A stretch of DNA of 64,000 nucleotides from Pseudoalteromonas piratica (GCF_000788395.1 NZ_CP009888.1:872501-936500), one strand, 5' to 3'; shown: positions 20,970 to 30,411, numbered from the stretch's first letter. Numbers and translations: made by a program. Notes: generated by a model not told the origin, from the letters alone.

Positions 20970-21347
20970 TTATTCAACGGGGTAAAGGGTGATTTCAATA
21001 CCGGCACCTATTGCTGAAATTCTAAGCAAGGTATCTGCATGCAAAGCCTGATTGAAGCATTTAGGGTTTCTACCACTTTGAAAACCAATATCGAATGTGC
21101 GTTTAGTGCAGGTCAACCATTGCTTCAAGGCGTTGCGAGAGCACGATTCAATAAGTTCACATAAGTGGTTAATTGCACTATCAGGAGAAGTGACGTCAAT
21201 GTTTGCCTCTATGCGCGCTAACTGACGCGTTTCATCTTTGTCGTAGTGAAGTACCATGGCCGACTTACCTAAGTCTGATACTAATTGGGCAATATCTTGT
21301 TTTGACTCGATTTCTAGGTCGACATTAAGAAATTGGATATCTGACAT
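20970..21347 (-). CDS. Hypothetical protein upstream of the pseudopilin
   Basis: A 125-residue soluble protein without a signal peptide or membrane segment. It lies 13 bases upstream of the pseudopilin gene, so the two are probably one operon. It has an acidic N-terminal half and a short basic, Cys-containing patch (about residues 69-85). No family was recognised; a role linked to the pilin is only a guess from position. Confidence 0.65.
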   Translation of the reverse strand: MSDIQFLNVDLEIESKQDIAQLVSDLGKSAMVLHYDKDETRQLARIEANIDVTSPDSAINHLCELIESCSRNALKQWLTCTKRTFDIGFQSGRNPKCFNQALHADTLLRISAIGAGIEITLYPVE

Positions 21348-21460
21348 TGATGTTTTTCTCTGTAATTGCGTAATTGCTAACTTTACATTAGATTGGCTTT
21401 TATCTCTAGCTTCGCACAGATCATTATCCTGACAGCTAAACCTATAAAAAGAGAATAAAA

Positions 21461-22177
21461 ATGAAAAAGTCGTGGTTTAAATTGGCGCGCAAATGTCATA
21501 AGTGGTTAGGTTACTTACTCGCACTGCAAGTGTTTGCATGGTTATTAGGTGGCTTAGTGATGAGTGCAACTCCTTTAGAATATGTCCATGGCAAACACCT
21601 TGCAAAACGTCAGCTTGAAAATCCCTTTTTGCAAGATGTATATACAAGTGATTTTAATAAATTCAAACAATATGATATCGGATTGAAAAGTATTAATTTT
21701 ATACACTTCTTAGATACCCCAGTGATTGAATTGGTCGGTGAGGAAGACCGAATTTATTTGCATGGCAAAACGGGAGATAAGCTAGGCATGCCCAACAAAC
21801 AGCAAATTATCAAACAGGCAAAAGCTCATTATTTAGGTGATAGTACAAAATTACGTGCGACCGCATCACTATTAAAAGAGGGGCCGAGGGAAGTTGGCTA
21901 TAAAAACAATGTTTGGCGCGTAGACTTTGCTGATAACGTCAACACCACATTGTATATACAAGCTAATTCAGGCCAAGTAATTACTGTGCGAAGCACAATT
22001 TGGCGTATCTTTGATTTCTTTTGGATGCTTCACATTATGGACTATGATGAACGAGAGGATTTCAATAATCCATTATTGATAAGCTTTTCCACCATCGCAG
22101 TTTTATTTTGTTTATCAGGCATTTTATTGTTATTTCAAAATACTCCCTTTAGAAGAAAGCGCGTCGCGGTAAATTAG
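21461..22177 (+). CDS. PepSY domain-containing membrane protein
   Basis: A 238-residue protein. It starts with a basic segment and a membrane helix (about 14-36, with HKWLGYLLALQVFAWLLGG), as in PepSY-TM proteins. Residues about 105-175 form a PepSY-like domain (KAHYLGDSTKLRATA to WRVDFADNVNTTLYIQANSGQVI), and a second helix lies at about 203-226. It is shorter than the four-helix PepSY-TM family linked to iron-siderophore reduction. Function is unknown. Confidence 0.75.
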   Translation: MKKSWFKLARKCHKWLGYLLALQVFAWLLGGLVMSATPLEYVHGKHLAKRQLENPFLQDVYTSDFNKFKQYDIGLKSINFIHFLDTPVIELVGEEDRIYLHGKTGDKLGMPNKQQIIKQAKAHYLGDSTKLRATASLLKEGPREVGYKNNVWRVDFADNVNTTLYIQANSGQVITVRSTIWRIFDFFWMLHIMDYDEREDFNNPLLISFSTIAVLFCLSGILLLFQNTPFRRKRVAVN

Positions 22178-22268
22178 TTAGGTTGCTGTCATAAAGTTTT
22201 CTTATAAGTGCCGCCAATTTGTCACGGGATATTTTTAGCGTAACCTTATTACACATAAGGAAACGGCT

Positions 22269-23063
22269 ATGGCGAAGCAATATTATTCTTGCATTTGGAT
22301 TTCGGATGTTCACTTAGGTTACAAAGACTGTAAGGCGGATTTCTTACTGGATTTTTTAACCAACACTGAATGTGATGTGCTTTACTTGGTTGGCGATATT
22401 ATTGATTTATGGTCGATGAAACGGCAGTTTTATTGGCAACCAAGCCATTATCAAGTGCTCGAATGTATTCGTCATAAAGCAAATTCAGGCACTCGAGTTA
22501 TTTATATCCCTGGAAATCATGATGACACCTTTCGTGCTTATGTCGGTGAAGCGTTTATGAATGTCGAAGTGCATAAAAGTTTTATCCATACAGCAAAAAC
22601 TGGAAAGCGCTTTTTATTGGTGCATGGCGATGATTTTGACTCAGCAACACGTTATAGCAAGTTGATTAGTATTATAGGTGATAATGCCTATGACTTTTTA
22701 TTGTTTCTTAATCGCTGGCATAACCGCGTTCGTCGCTTATTTGGTAGCCATTATTGGTCGCTTGCATCATGGATTAAAAATCGTATTCATAAAGCGAAAC
22801 AGGCAATAGCAGCCTTTGAAAATGCCGCAGTGCACGAAGCCAAAAAACAAGGAGTGGATGGGATTATTTGCGGTCATATTCACCAACCGGACATAAAAAA
22901 AATAGATGGTGTTTTGTATTGCAATGATGGTGACTGGATCGAGAATTGTACTGTGCTGGTGGAAGATGAAGCCGGCCGAATAGAGTTGTTACATTGGTCT
23001 GATATTCAAACCAGTTTAAAGGTGGTTGATTTAGCTCAGCCCAAAGAAGTAAAGGCAGCTTAA
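22269..23063 (+). CDS. UDP-2,3-diacylglucosamine diphosphatase-like metallophosphoesterase
   Basis: A 264-residue calcineurin-like phosphoesterase with all metal motifs in order: SDVHLG (about 12-17), GDIIDLW (about 42-48), GNHDD (about 82-86), VHGDDFD (about 118-124) and GHIHQP (about 202-207). It belongs to the LpxH-like group that cleaves UDP-diacylglucosamine to lipid X in lipid A synthesis, but is longer than E. coli LpxH and resembles the second LpxH-like paralogue group of many proteobacteria, so its exact substrate is uncertain. Confidence 0.82.
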   Translation: MAKQYYSCIWISDVHLGYKDCKADFLLDFLTNTECDVLYLVGDIIDLWSMKRQFYWQPSHYQVLECIRHKANSGTRVIYIPGNHDDTFRAYVGEAFMNVEVHKSFIHTAKTGKRFLLVHGDDFDSATRYSKLISIIGDNAYDFLLFLNRWHNRVRRLFGSHYWSLASWIKNRIHKAKQAIAAFENAAVHEAKKQGVDGIICGHIHQPDIKKIDGVLYCNDGDWIENCTVLVEDEAGRIELLHWSDIQTSLKVVDLAQPKEVKAA

Positions 23064-23068
23064 AATGA

Positions 23069-23093
23069 GGGCTTCTAAATAATTGTGAAGCCC
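23069..23093. terminator. Possible weak terminator between convergent genes
   Basis: A 7-bp stem, gggcttc (23069-23075) with gaagccc (23087-23093), lies between the convergent phosphoesterase gene and the last gene of the sigmaE/ChrR operon. The T tract is poor on both strands. Confidence 0.4.
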
Positions 23094-23102
23094 ATTCTAA
23101 AA

Positions 23103-23627
23103 TTACGATTCTTTCTCAATAGTAAGAATAACTTCACCTACTTTGAAACCAAATTTGATAATTTCAGTGCGGTTGATTAAGCGGTTTTCATTTATTAAAA
23201 ACATCCAATCATCTAAGGTTACTTCAAGTGGTTCACCTTGGTACTCAATCACTAATTGGTAGCGCCAATAAAGCGCAGAGCCCTTTGCTGTGCCCATTGC
23301 GGTACCTACCACATCATTGGCGGTGCCTTTGTAGTTTCCATTTCCTTGGTTTTCTAAGTACCAAGTACGTGTTTGTTTTTCACCGTCATCGTAAACAAAC
23401 CATTCTTCTAATTTACCTTTATTACCTTGCCATGTGCCAACTAAATCAACACTGAAGCGACGGGTAAGGGCGCCACTTCTATCAAGTACAACACCATGAG
23501 CCGTGAGCTTACCATTGAAAAACTCCTCTAATTTGAGACTGGGTGTGGTGTTAGCATAATCATTGATATCAGGGCTCGAACAGGCAACTAAAAAAGTAAA
23601 AAGTGTCAGCAATAAAAGTTGCTTCAT
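23103..23627 (-). CDS. DUF3833 domain lipoprotein, last gene of the sigmaE/ChrR operon
   Basis: A 174-residue lipoprotein: the signal peptide ends with lipobox-like LVAC (Cys16). The mature part matches the DUF3833 family (FNGKLTAHGVVLDRSGALTRRF; a long beta-rich domain with MFLINENRLINRTEI near the end). In other gammaproteobacteria this family occurs beside the same Cfa/DUF1365/SDR genes. It probably acts in the periplasm on or near modified lipids; that is inference from context. Its start overlaps the end of the preceding gene by 4 bases, so the two are translationally coupled. Confidence 0.82.
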   Translation of the reverse strand: MKQLLLLTLFTFLVACSSPDINDYANTTPSLKLEEFFNGKLTAHGVVLDRSGALTRRFSVDLVGTWQGNKGKLEEWFVYDDGEKQTRTWYLENQGNGNYKGTANDVVGTAMGTAKGSALYWRYQLVIEYQGEPLEVTLDDWMFLINENRLINRTEIIKFGFKVGEVILTIEKES

Positions 23628-24121
23628 CTGGCTTCTCCAATTAGCTTTTCTCGTAATTTGGGACGAGTTGTTTTTTCTGATAACCAGATATTTAAAAATG
23701 CATTGCCAAAGTCAGGATCTTTAACTGTGCCAAGTAGTCCTTTGTCATTGAAAAAGCTGGCACTGTTATCTTTATTGCGAGTCACAATCAACATATCGTT
23801 TTTTTTAATATTTGGCCAAATCGTTGCAAGTTCATCTAACCACAATGGTATATTTTGATGAGCCACACCAATGTGTTGCCATTGATCAGCAGTCGCTTCA
23901 ATCAAATCAACTTTGTCGATATCGCGATAATAAGTAATTTTTAGTGCAAGTTGTTTATCATCAAACGAGTAAGCACTTTTGCTGCCAAATAATTCGGCTT
24001 TATACAGCTCCCAAAAAAGCACTTTCATTTCACCTTCACCGTATTTAACAAGTTGGTTTGTTTGAATGGCAAATGAACTAGGAACCAGAAAAAGACAAGC
24101 TATTAGTAATCGTTTAAACAT
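23624..24121 (-). CDS. Chalcone isomerase-like family protein
   Basis: A 165-residue exported protein with a signal peptide (about 1-19). The mature part resembles the bacterial chalcone isomerase-like family (VLFWELYKAELFGSKSAYSF followed by LALKITYYRDIDKVDLIEAT). The plant fold relatives bind fatty acids or isomerise flavonoids; the bacterial members have no known reaction. Here it sits in a lipid-modifying stress operon, so binding of a fatty-acid product is a reasonable guess. It overlaps the next gene by 4 bases. Confidence 0.8.
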   Translation of the reverse strand: MFKRLLIACLFLVPSSFAIQTNQLVKYGEGEMKVLFWELYKAELFGSKSAYSFDDKQLALKITYYRDIDKVDLIEATADQWQHIGVAHQNIPLWLDELATIWPNIKKNDMLIVTRNKDNSASFFNDKGLLGTVKDPDFGNAFLNIWLSEKTTRPKLREKLIGEAR

Positions 24122-24134
24122 GGCTAACGTCCGG

Positions 24135-24635
24135 TTAGTTTTGTTTTAATTCTACGAACTTTCCTTGAAAAACGATCAGTGCAGGTAATAGTAGTGCCCA
24201 AATGAGGGCGTAGACTAAAAAGAGAGATAATAAGCTGAGTGAAGTATTAATGGCTGAAAACTTAATTGCACCAAGGTAGCTTAATGCACCGCCAATCGCA
24301 CCAATTATACTGATTAGCCATAGTTTGCAGTTGCTAAGCCATTTAAGTGAATGATTAACGGAAAGTACAAACATTACCCACAAACAGAGTAGCCAAATAG
24401 GAAATTGCTGTTCTGCAAAATTGATCACATTCAATTGAAAGAGTATGTAATCAACCACACAACCGAAAAATGCAAATGGTAATAATTTTGCGTCGCTTCG
24501 CTTGGTGGGCGATAAAAGGAAATGTAGTGCTACGATTAGCGGAGTCAGCCAGCTGGCATTTGCTGTGAGTAGCGCACAGCAAAACCAAGCTAGCTGGAAT
24601 AAAACAAGGTTAGTAAGCCAGAACTTCTTGGTCAT
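24135..24635 (-). CDS. DUF2878 membrane protein
   Basis: A 166-residue inner-membrane protein with five or six hydrophobic segments, resembling the DUF2878 family. The ATG at 24635 was preferred; it lies inside the end of the upstream Cfa-like gene (26-base overlap). A TTG further upstream would only add an unlikely extension. The function is unknown, but the family is regularly found with the Cfa-like and DUF1365 genes of this operon. Confidence 0.75.
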   Translation of the reverse strand: MTKKFWLTNLVLFQLAWFCCALLTANASWLTPLIVALHFLLSPTKRSDAKLLPFAFFGCVVDYILFQLNVINFAEQQFPIWLLCLWVMFVLSVNHSLKWLSNCKLWLISIIGAIGGALSYLGAIKFSAINTSLSLLSLFLVYALIWALLLPALIVFQGKFVELKQN

Positions 24636-25884
24636 CTTGATCGCGATAATGAGGCTTGCGCATAACAAGCTGGTGGGTACTAATCACACGCTCTATAAAT
24701 GCCCCTTCGCAGTAACATAAATAGAAATGCCACAAGCGCTTAAATTGCTCGTCAAAACCAAACTGAGTGAGTTCAGACCAGGCGTTGTCGAATTTCATAC
24801 GCCAATCGTATAGAGTTCGTGCATAGTGCAAGCCAATATCTTGCACGTTGTCGATCATCATATTGGTTTGTTCAGCAATATGCTGATTCATAACCGCATT
24901 CGAAGGCAAACAGCCACCTGGGAAAATGTATCGCTGAATAAAGTCCACGTTACTGCGGTAGTGTTCGTATCGCGCATCTAAAATTGTGATGGCTTGAATA
25001 AGCATTAAACCAGAATCTTTTAATAAGCTATTACACTTTGCAAAAAATTCCGCCATAAACTTATGACCAACAGCTTCGATCATTTCAATAGAAACGAGTT
25101 TATCGTACTTACCTTCAAGTAAACGGTAATCTTTTTTCAGCAGAGTGATTTTGTCTTCTAAACCTTCTTGCTTAACTCGCTCTACGGCATATTCGTACTG
25201 TGCATCAGAAATGGTGGTTGTGGTAACTTTACAGCCATAATTTTTCGCTGCAAAAATAGCAAGACCACCCCAACCAGTGCCAATTTCGATTAAGTGATCG
25301 TTAGGCGACAGCTTTAATTTGTCACAAATCGTTTTCAGTTTGTTCAGTTGAGCTGCGTGTAAATCGGTCGCGTCATTTGAGTAGATCGCGCTAGAGTACA
25401 TCATGGTACTGTCTAAAAAGCGAGTGTATAGCTCGTTACCTAAATCATAATGAGCGAGAATGTTCTTTTTAGAGCCTGACTGGGTATTAGCATTGCCCCA
25501 GTGAAACAGGAAATTTTTAAGTTTTGTCAGCAATGATTTATTAGCTTCAACAGAATCAAGCGTTTCACCGCAACGGGCAAACACACGAATGAGCTCGGTT
25601 AGGTTTGGTGATGTCCATTTTTTTGCGATGTAAGCTTCTGCAGCAGCGATACTTCCGCCTTTAATAAAATCGACGTAAAGGCTTGGATCTAATACGATTA
25701 ACTTGCCACGCAGTTCACTGTTTTCATTGCCGAGGAATGTGATTTGTCCGTTTTCTTCAATTTCAAGACCGGCATTTTCTATTTTGTTGAGTGCATTCAA
25801 TACAAGTGATCGGCAGCGTGATGTGAACCACGATAAATCATTTTCTTGTGTTATATTTGCTGAGCTGGTGCTTTGCTGCTCCAT
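24610..25884 (-). CDS. Cyclopropane-fatty-acyl-phospholipid synthase-like methyltransferase
   Basis: A 424-residue S-adenosylmethionine-dependent enzyme acting on unsaturated fatty acyl chains of membrane phospholipids. The SAM-binding motif is LIEIGTGWGGLAIFAAKNYG (about 197-216), followed by VSIEMIEAVGHKFM and the C-terminal RMKFDNAWSEL typical of Cfa. The N-terminal ~110 residues form the lipid-binding domain. Cfa relatives in sigmaE/ChrR regulons are known to methylate vaccenate toward furan fatty acids, so methylation rather than ring formation is possible here. It is 2 bases downstream of DUF1365. Confidence 0.9.
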   Translation of the reverse strand: MEQQSTSSANITQENDLSWFTSRCRSLVLNALNKIENAGLEIEENGQITFLGNENSELRGKLIVLDPSLYVDFIKGGSIAAAEAYIAKKWTSPNLTELIRVFARCGETLDSVEANKSLLTKLKNFLFHWGNANTQSGSKKNILAHYDLGNELYTRFLDSTMMYSSAIYSNDATDLHAAQLNKLKTICDKLKLSPNDHLIEIGTGWGGLAIFAAKNYGCKVTTTTISDAQYEYAVERVKQEGLEDKITLLKKDYRLLEGKYDKLVSIEMIEAVGHKFMAEFFAKCNSLLKDSGLMLIQAITILDARYEHYRSNVDFIQRYIFPGGCLPSNAVMNQHIAEQTNMMIDNVQDIGLHYARTLYDWRMKFDNAWSELTQFGFDEQFKRLWHFYLCYCEGAFIERVISTHQLVMRKPHYRDQDDQEVLAY

Positions 25885-25886
25885 AA

Positions 25887-26612
25887 TTATCCTCTCGCCT
25901 CTGGGTGCGCAATAAATGGGATGCGTTTAGCAAACAGTTTAAGGGCTTGCCAATAAATGCCTGCTACAACCTTGAGTGTCATTGCTGGCGTGTTCAACCA
26001 CGTTTTAAGCATATTTGAACGATTAAATTCACAGCGTGTTAGTGCTACAGTTGCGTCAAACACTTTTTCCTCTTTATGGTTTTCAATGTGTATCAGTACT
26101 TTTTCGTTTGGCGCTTTAACACGCCAGCAATACTGCATATCTAAATCCATAAAAGGTGAAACATGAAACGTTTTATCGGTTCGCTGTTGCTTAGTTATGT
26201 CTACTAAGTAGTAATGACGTTCTAACCATGGTGTGTTTGAAACCTCAACAAGCATGGTATTGCATTCGTCATCACTGTTGTAACAAAAGAAAAAATTAGC
26301 AGGGCTGAAGTAAATACCAAAGTTTCTACATTGCCCCATAAAGATCACTTTTGTGCCATCCCAGTTACCACCTAACTGTGTAACTTTACTGGCAATACGT
26401 TGCTTTAAGTTGCCCGGTTCACCTTTCACATAATCACTCTGAAAAAAACTTATAGGGGCAAACTTTTTTAAACTAAACAAAGTACTAGTGTCAGAAACTA
26501 AGTCTAGCTCATTTAAATCTAATGCAAGCATATACATGTTATAGCTAAAAGAATGTGGCTTGGGTGAAAAACGACGGTGCCTTACTTGGCCACGGTAAAT
26601 GCCACTATTCAT
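25887..26612 (-). CDS. DUF1365 domain-containing protein
   Basis: A 241-residue protein of the DUF1365 family, with the characteristic start YRGQVRHRRFSPKPHSFSYNMYM (about residues 5-27; the segment HRRFSPKPHSF is diagnostic) and FGIYFSPANFFFCY in the middle. The family is nearly always encoded between an FAD-dependent oxidoreductase and a Cfa-like methyltransferase, exactly as here, and is thought to take part in lipid modification. The reaction is unknown. Confidence 0.88.
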   Translation of the reverse strand: MNSGIYRGQVRHRRFSPKPHSFSYNMYMLALDLNELDLVSDTSTLFSLKKFAPISFFQSDYVKGEPGNLKQRIASKVTQLGGNWDGTKVIFMGQCRNFGIYFSPANFFFCYNSDDECNTMLVEVSNTPWLERHYYLVDITKQQRTDKTFHVSPFMDLDMQYCWRVKAPNEKVLIHIENHKEEKVFDATVALTRCEFNRSNMLKTWLNTPAMTLKVVAGIYWQALKLFAKRIPFIAHPEARG

Positions 26613-26614
26613 AG

Positions 26615-27865
26615 TTATAACTCACAACCGAAACGCTTGGCGACATCTAACGCACTGCGCACACCATCTTCATGAAAACCGTTGTACCAGTATGCCCCGC
26701 AAAAATGCGTGTTATTTTGACCGCAAATAGTGTCACGTTGTTGTTGGGCCGCCATGCTTTGCTTATTAAACACCGGGTGGTGATAGATAAACGAACGTAA
26801 AATTTTACTCTTTTCGATTTGATCAGTTTGATTAAGCGTGACACAGAATGTTGTATCTGTTCTAAGACCTTGCAGTATGTTCATATTGTAGGTAACCGCA
26901 GCAGGTCGGGGATTATTACTGTCTAATCGGTAGTTCCAACTAGCCCAAGCCAGTTTACGTTTTGGCAGCATGTTTATATCAGTGTGAAGCACAACTTCAT
27001 TTTCACTGTAAGGAATGTTACCTAGAACGGACTTTTCTTGTTCATTTGCATCACCAAGTAACATTAAAGCTTGATCTGAATGGCATGCGAAAACTACTTC
27101 GTCAAACAGCTCTACGCTACCATCGGCAAACTCTAACGAGACGCCGTTGTCGTTTCGAGTGACTTGCTTTATATCACTGTTGAGTCGAATTTTATCCGCA
27201 AAATGGCGCGTTAAGGGTTTAACGTATTCACGAGAGCCACCTTTAATTACATGCCATTGTGGTCTGTCACTAATGTTTAATAAGCCATGGTTATAGAAAA
27301 AGCGAACAAAAAACTTGAGTTCAAAATCACGCATCTCTTGTAAGCTGGTGGACCAAATAGCCGCTCCCATAGGTAAGATATAGTGCTGACAAAAGAAATC
27401 ATTAAAAGCATGGGTATCTAAAAAATCGCCCAGAGTGAGCGAAGGATCAATGTCGGTTTGATGTAACTGCTTACACAGTTTATTGAATCGGAGAATGTCT
27501 TTAATTAAAAACCAAAAACTAGGTTTTAACAGGTTAGAACGCTGTGCAAATAGGGAATTGAGGCCATGGCCATTGTACTCCATTTGACTTTGCACATTAT
27601 GAACACTAAAACTCATTTCGGTGTCTTTGTATGCAACGCCAATTTGCGATAACAGCTTTAAAAAGTTTGGGTAAGTCTTGTTATTACAAACAATAAAGCC
27701 TGTGTCTATAGCGTGTTTTTCGCCATTGTACTCAATATCGACGGTAGCGGTGTGACCACCAATATAATCATTTTTCTCAAAAAGGGTGATTTCGTATTTT
27801 TTTGATAGTAAGTAAGCGCAGGTAAGTCCAGAGATACCGCTGCCAATAATGGCTATTCTTTTCAT
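26615..27865 (-). CDS. FAD-dependent amine oxidase-like oxidoreductase
   Basis: A 416-residue flavoprotein. The N-terminal Rossmann motif IAIIGSGISGLTCAYLLSKK (residues 4-23) and the following GGHTATVD identify an NAD(P)-binding/amine-oxidase-like enzyme. The C-terminal FAD region is HFCGAYWYNGFHEDGVRSAL. In this gene context the enzyme may desaturate or oxidise a methylated fatty acyl chain, by analogy with the furan-fatty-acid pathway of Rhodobacter sphaeroides; this is inference. It overlaps the upstream SDR gene by 4 bases. Confidence 0.88.
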   Translation of the reverse strand: MKRIAIIGSGISGLTCAYLLSKKYEITLFEKNDYIGGHTATVDIEYNGEKHAIDTGFIVCNNKTYPNFLKLLSQIGVAYKDTEMSFSVHNVQSQMEYNGHGLNSLFAQRSNLLKPSFWFLIKDILRFNKLCKQLHQTDIDPSLTLGDFLDTHAFNDFFCQHYILPMGAAIWSTSLQEMRDFELKFFVRFFYNHGLLNISDRPQWHVIKGGSREYVKPLTRHFADKIRLNSDIKQVTRNDNGVSLEFADGSVELFDEVVFACHSDQALMLLGDANEQEKSVLGNIPYSENEVVLHTDINMLPKRKLAWASWNYRLDSNNPRPAAVTYNMNILQGLRTDTTFCVTLNQTDQIEKSKILRSFIYHHPVFNKQSMAAQQQRDTICGQNNTHFCGAYWYNGFHEDGVRSALDVAKRFGCEL

Positions 27866-28587
27866 TCTTTAATCATCCTTATTGCGAGTTTGCGCCATAT
27901 AAAAAAGGGTAAAAGTGCAAATGTTTTAAGCACTAAAGTAAATCTTCTTGGAAAATGAATATCATAACGTTTTTGCTTCATACCAAGATAAATAGCTTGT
28001 GCAGCTTGAACACTGGTGATGCGACTAGGCATCGGAAAATCATTTTTATCCGTTAATGGGGTTTCAACAAACCCCGGGTGAATACAACTCACACCAATAT
28101 TATTGCTCGCTAAATCGATACTTAGGGTTTTAGCAAGGTAGCTAACGCCCGCTTTTGATGCGCCATAAGCTTCGGCACGCGTTAGGGGAACATAAACTGC
28201 ACTTGAGCTCATTAATCCTAACTGACCACCTGAGTTTAACTGAGGCAACCAAGCTTCTAAACAATAACCTACTGAAATAAGGTTAGTATTAATTACTCTT
28301 GCAAACAAATCGCCATCAAATTGCTTGGCATTATCAATATACTCACAGGTACCTGCATTGAGAATAATGTGATCAAGTTTTACGTTTTTGTCCAATGCGC
28401 CAAAAATAGCGGCTTTGTCATTTAAGTCGAACGCGAGTGGCGTGATTTGGCTATGCTGTTGCGATAAAGCAGTCAATTTTTCTTGGTTCCTGCCACAGGC
28501 ATAAACACAAAAGCCTTGTTCTGCGTAATATTTTGCTAACGACTCACCAATGCCAGAGGACGCCCCTGTGATTAGAACCGTATTCAT
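27862..28587 (-). CDS. Short-chain dehydrogenase/reductase
   Basis: A 241-residue SDR with nucleotide-binding TGASSGIGESLAKYYAEQG (residues 6-24), NAG in LNAGTCEYI, and catalytic Ser and the Tyr-x-x-x-Lys in YGASKAGVSYL. The C-terminal ~25 residues are hydrophobic and basic, which could bring it to the membrane. The substrate is unknown; it is the fifth of the packed oxidoreductase and lipid genes. Both ends overlap neighbours by 4 bases, indicating translational coupling. Confidence 0.9.
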   Translation of the reverse strand: MNTVLITGASSGIGESLAKYYAEQGFCVYACGRNQEKLTALSQQHSQITPLAFDLNDKAAIFGALDKNVKLDHIILNAGTCEYIDNAKQFDGDLFARVINTNLISVGYCLEAWLPQLNSGGQLGLMSSSAVYVPLTRAEAYGASKAGVSYLAKTLSIDLASNNIGVSCIHPGFVETPLTDKNDFPMPSRITSVQAAQAIYLGMKQKRYDIHFPRRFTLVLKTFALLPFFIWRKLAIRMIKE

Positions 28588-29015
28588 GCTGTTGCCCGCT
28601 TTTTAACAAGGTTAATAAGTCCACCTAACACAGGAATGTGTTGATAGAGCATGTCTGCGGCATTGAAGTAGTCGCGATGGAGTATCACTTTATTATCTTG
28701 ATATTCAAGAAAGCTGTTACCTTCAAATGACACTTCTTTGCCTGATTTTATTTTGCTATGGGAAAAATACATGGTCCAGTAAAGGCTTACAGCATTGTCT
28801 TGTTGTAGCACTCTCGTTACTTCAAATCGGCCTGCATCTAAATTCTCATAGAGGTTAGAAAAATATTTGGTAAGCGCAGATAAACCTTCAATTCGATGAA
28901 GCGGATCAATAAATACAACATCTTGATGATAGATATCCTCAAGTAAATCTAAGTTGGACTTGTCCAACTTATTATACATAGCTAAAAAATCATCAATATG
29001 TTGCGTGTTACTCAT
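28584..29015 (-). CDS. NTF2-like (SnoaL-type) protein
   Basis: A 143-residue protein with the cone-shaped NTF2 fold: an initial helix (FLAMYNKLDKSNLDLLEDIY), VVFIDPLHRIEGLSALTKYF, and alternating beta strands to the end. The family contains isomerases, hydrolases and pure binding proteins. It overlaps the end of the photolyase gene by 8 bases and the start of the SDR gene by 4. It probably supports the lipid-modifying enzymes; the specific role is unknown. Confidence 0.83.
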   Translation of the reverse strand: MSNTQHIDDFLAMYNKLDKSNLDLLEDIYHQDVVFIDPLHRIEGLSALTKYFSNLYENLDAGRFEVTRVLQQDNAVSLYWTMYFSHSKIKSGKEVSFEGNSFLEYQDNKVILHRDYFNAADMLYQHIPVLGGLINLVKKRATA

Positions 29016-30411
29016 CTCGGTTTAACTCTTTTTGGTAATAATCAAGCGCCTGAAGGCGCGCTTCTTTTAGATCGACAATTTGTGGCCAGTAAGAGTTATC
29101 ACCAAATGAGTCTAAGTATGTTTGTGGCTGGTGAATATATTTTACTGGTACATTTTCAAGTTCAGGTAAGAATTTACGGATAAAACTGCCGTCAGGATCA
29201 AACTTCTCACTTTGAGTTAAAGGATTGAAAATTCGGAAGTAAGGTTGTGCATCACAACCTGTACCAGCAGCCCATTGCCAGCCACCACTATTTGCAGCCA
29301 GATCTCCATCAATCAAGTGCTGCATAAAATAGGCTTCACCCAAGCGCCAATCTACTAATAAATGCTTGGTTAGAAAACTTGCTACTATCATGCGCAAGCG
29401 GTTGTGCATCCAACCCGTTTGCTTAAGTTGACGCATCGCAGCATCGATAATTGGAAATCCTGTTTTCGCCTCACACCAAGCGGTAAATTTAGCTTGGTCA
29501 TTTGGCCAGTTAAAGCCTTCAAACTTGCTTTGAAAGTCGTGTAATTTGTTTAATTCAGGAAATGACAGCAACAAGTTGCGATAAAACTCTCGCCAAATCA
29601 GTTCGTTTAGCCAAGTAAAAATAGGGGCTTTAATGTCTTCTAAAATGTATGGGTAGTGAGAAAGTAAATCGTAAACCAACCTCTTAGGGCTAATTGCGCC
29701 AATAGTTAGGTATGGTGAGATACCGCTGGTGCCTTTAATTGCTGGCACATCCCGATCGCGGGCGTAGTCGATAACTTTATCATTTAGAAAGCGAGGTAAT
29801 ACGTGTTGCATAAATTCATGCGCGAGAGGCCATTTACTTGAGTCTTGCTTTTCATACTTGAGCGAAAACTGGCTCTGCTTTGTTAACTCGTTTGAAGGCA
29901 CCGTGATAGCAGCAAGATAACGTTGTTCAAAACCATGCTGCTTGAGTACATTTATCCACGCTTTTTTGAAGGGCGTAAAAACTTTAAACATTTCATTTTG
30001 TTTATTGAGCACTGAACCATAAGGCAAAATGGTGTCAGCATCGTAAAGCGTGAAGTTAACTTGTTGTGCAATTTTGTTGTCACGTATTTTTTCGCGTAAC
30101 TCTGGCTCGCTATTAGCCACCACGGATGTGATGTTATTTTCTTGACAAAACTCTGATAATTGGGAGATTTGCTGATCAAACGTATCGCACTCAATAAAGC
30201 TCACTTTAATTCCGAGTTTGGTAAGTTGATCGCTAAACCAATTTAAGTGTCGTTCAATAAAATCGATTTGAATGCCGGAGTGATTGTGTTCTCGCCAGGT
30301 ATCGTATGCGGTAATAAACACCGCATGCTGACAATTTTGTTGAAGTGCATAAAATAAAGCGGGATTGTCGTCTAAACGAAAATCCCGTCGAATCCAATAA
30401 ACTGTACTCAT
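29008..30411 (-). CDS. phrB: Deoxyribodipyrimidine photolyase
   Basis: A 467-residue light-driven DNA repair enzyme that splits cyclobutane pyrimidine dimers. The N-terminal antenna-binding domain begins VYWIRRDFRLDDNPALFYAL. The C-terminal FAD domain contains WNELIWREFYRNLL, FPIIDAAMRQLKQTGWMHNR and the Trp-rich NSGGWQWAAGTGCDAQPYFR, all typical of class I enzymes. The gene begins directly after the DUF523 gene (0-base gap). Its place behind the sigmaE/ChrR pair fits light-stress induction. Confidence 0.96.
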   Translation of the reverse strand: MSTVYWIRRDFRLDDNPALFYALQQNCQHAVFITAYDTWREHNHSGIQIDFIERHLNWFSDQLTKLGIKVSFIECDTFDQQISQLSEFCQENNITSVVANSEPELREKIRDNKIAQQVNFTLYDADTILPYGSVLNKQNEMFKVFTPFKKAWINVLKQHGFEQRYLAAITVPSNELTKQSQFSLKYEKQDSSKWPLAHEFMQHVLPRFLNDKVIDYARDRDVPAIKGTSGISPYLTIGAISPKRLVYDLLSHYPYILEDIKAPIFTWLNELIWREFYRNLLLSFPELNKLHDFQSKFEGFNWPNDQAKFTAWCEAKTGFPIIDAAMRQLKQTGWMHNRLRMIVASFLTKHLLVDWRLGEAYFMQHLIDGDLAANSGGWQWAAGTGCDAQPYFRIFNPLTQSEKFDPDGSFIRKFLPELENVPVKYIHQPQTYLDSFGDNSYWPQIVDLKEARLQALDYYQKELNRDE

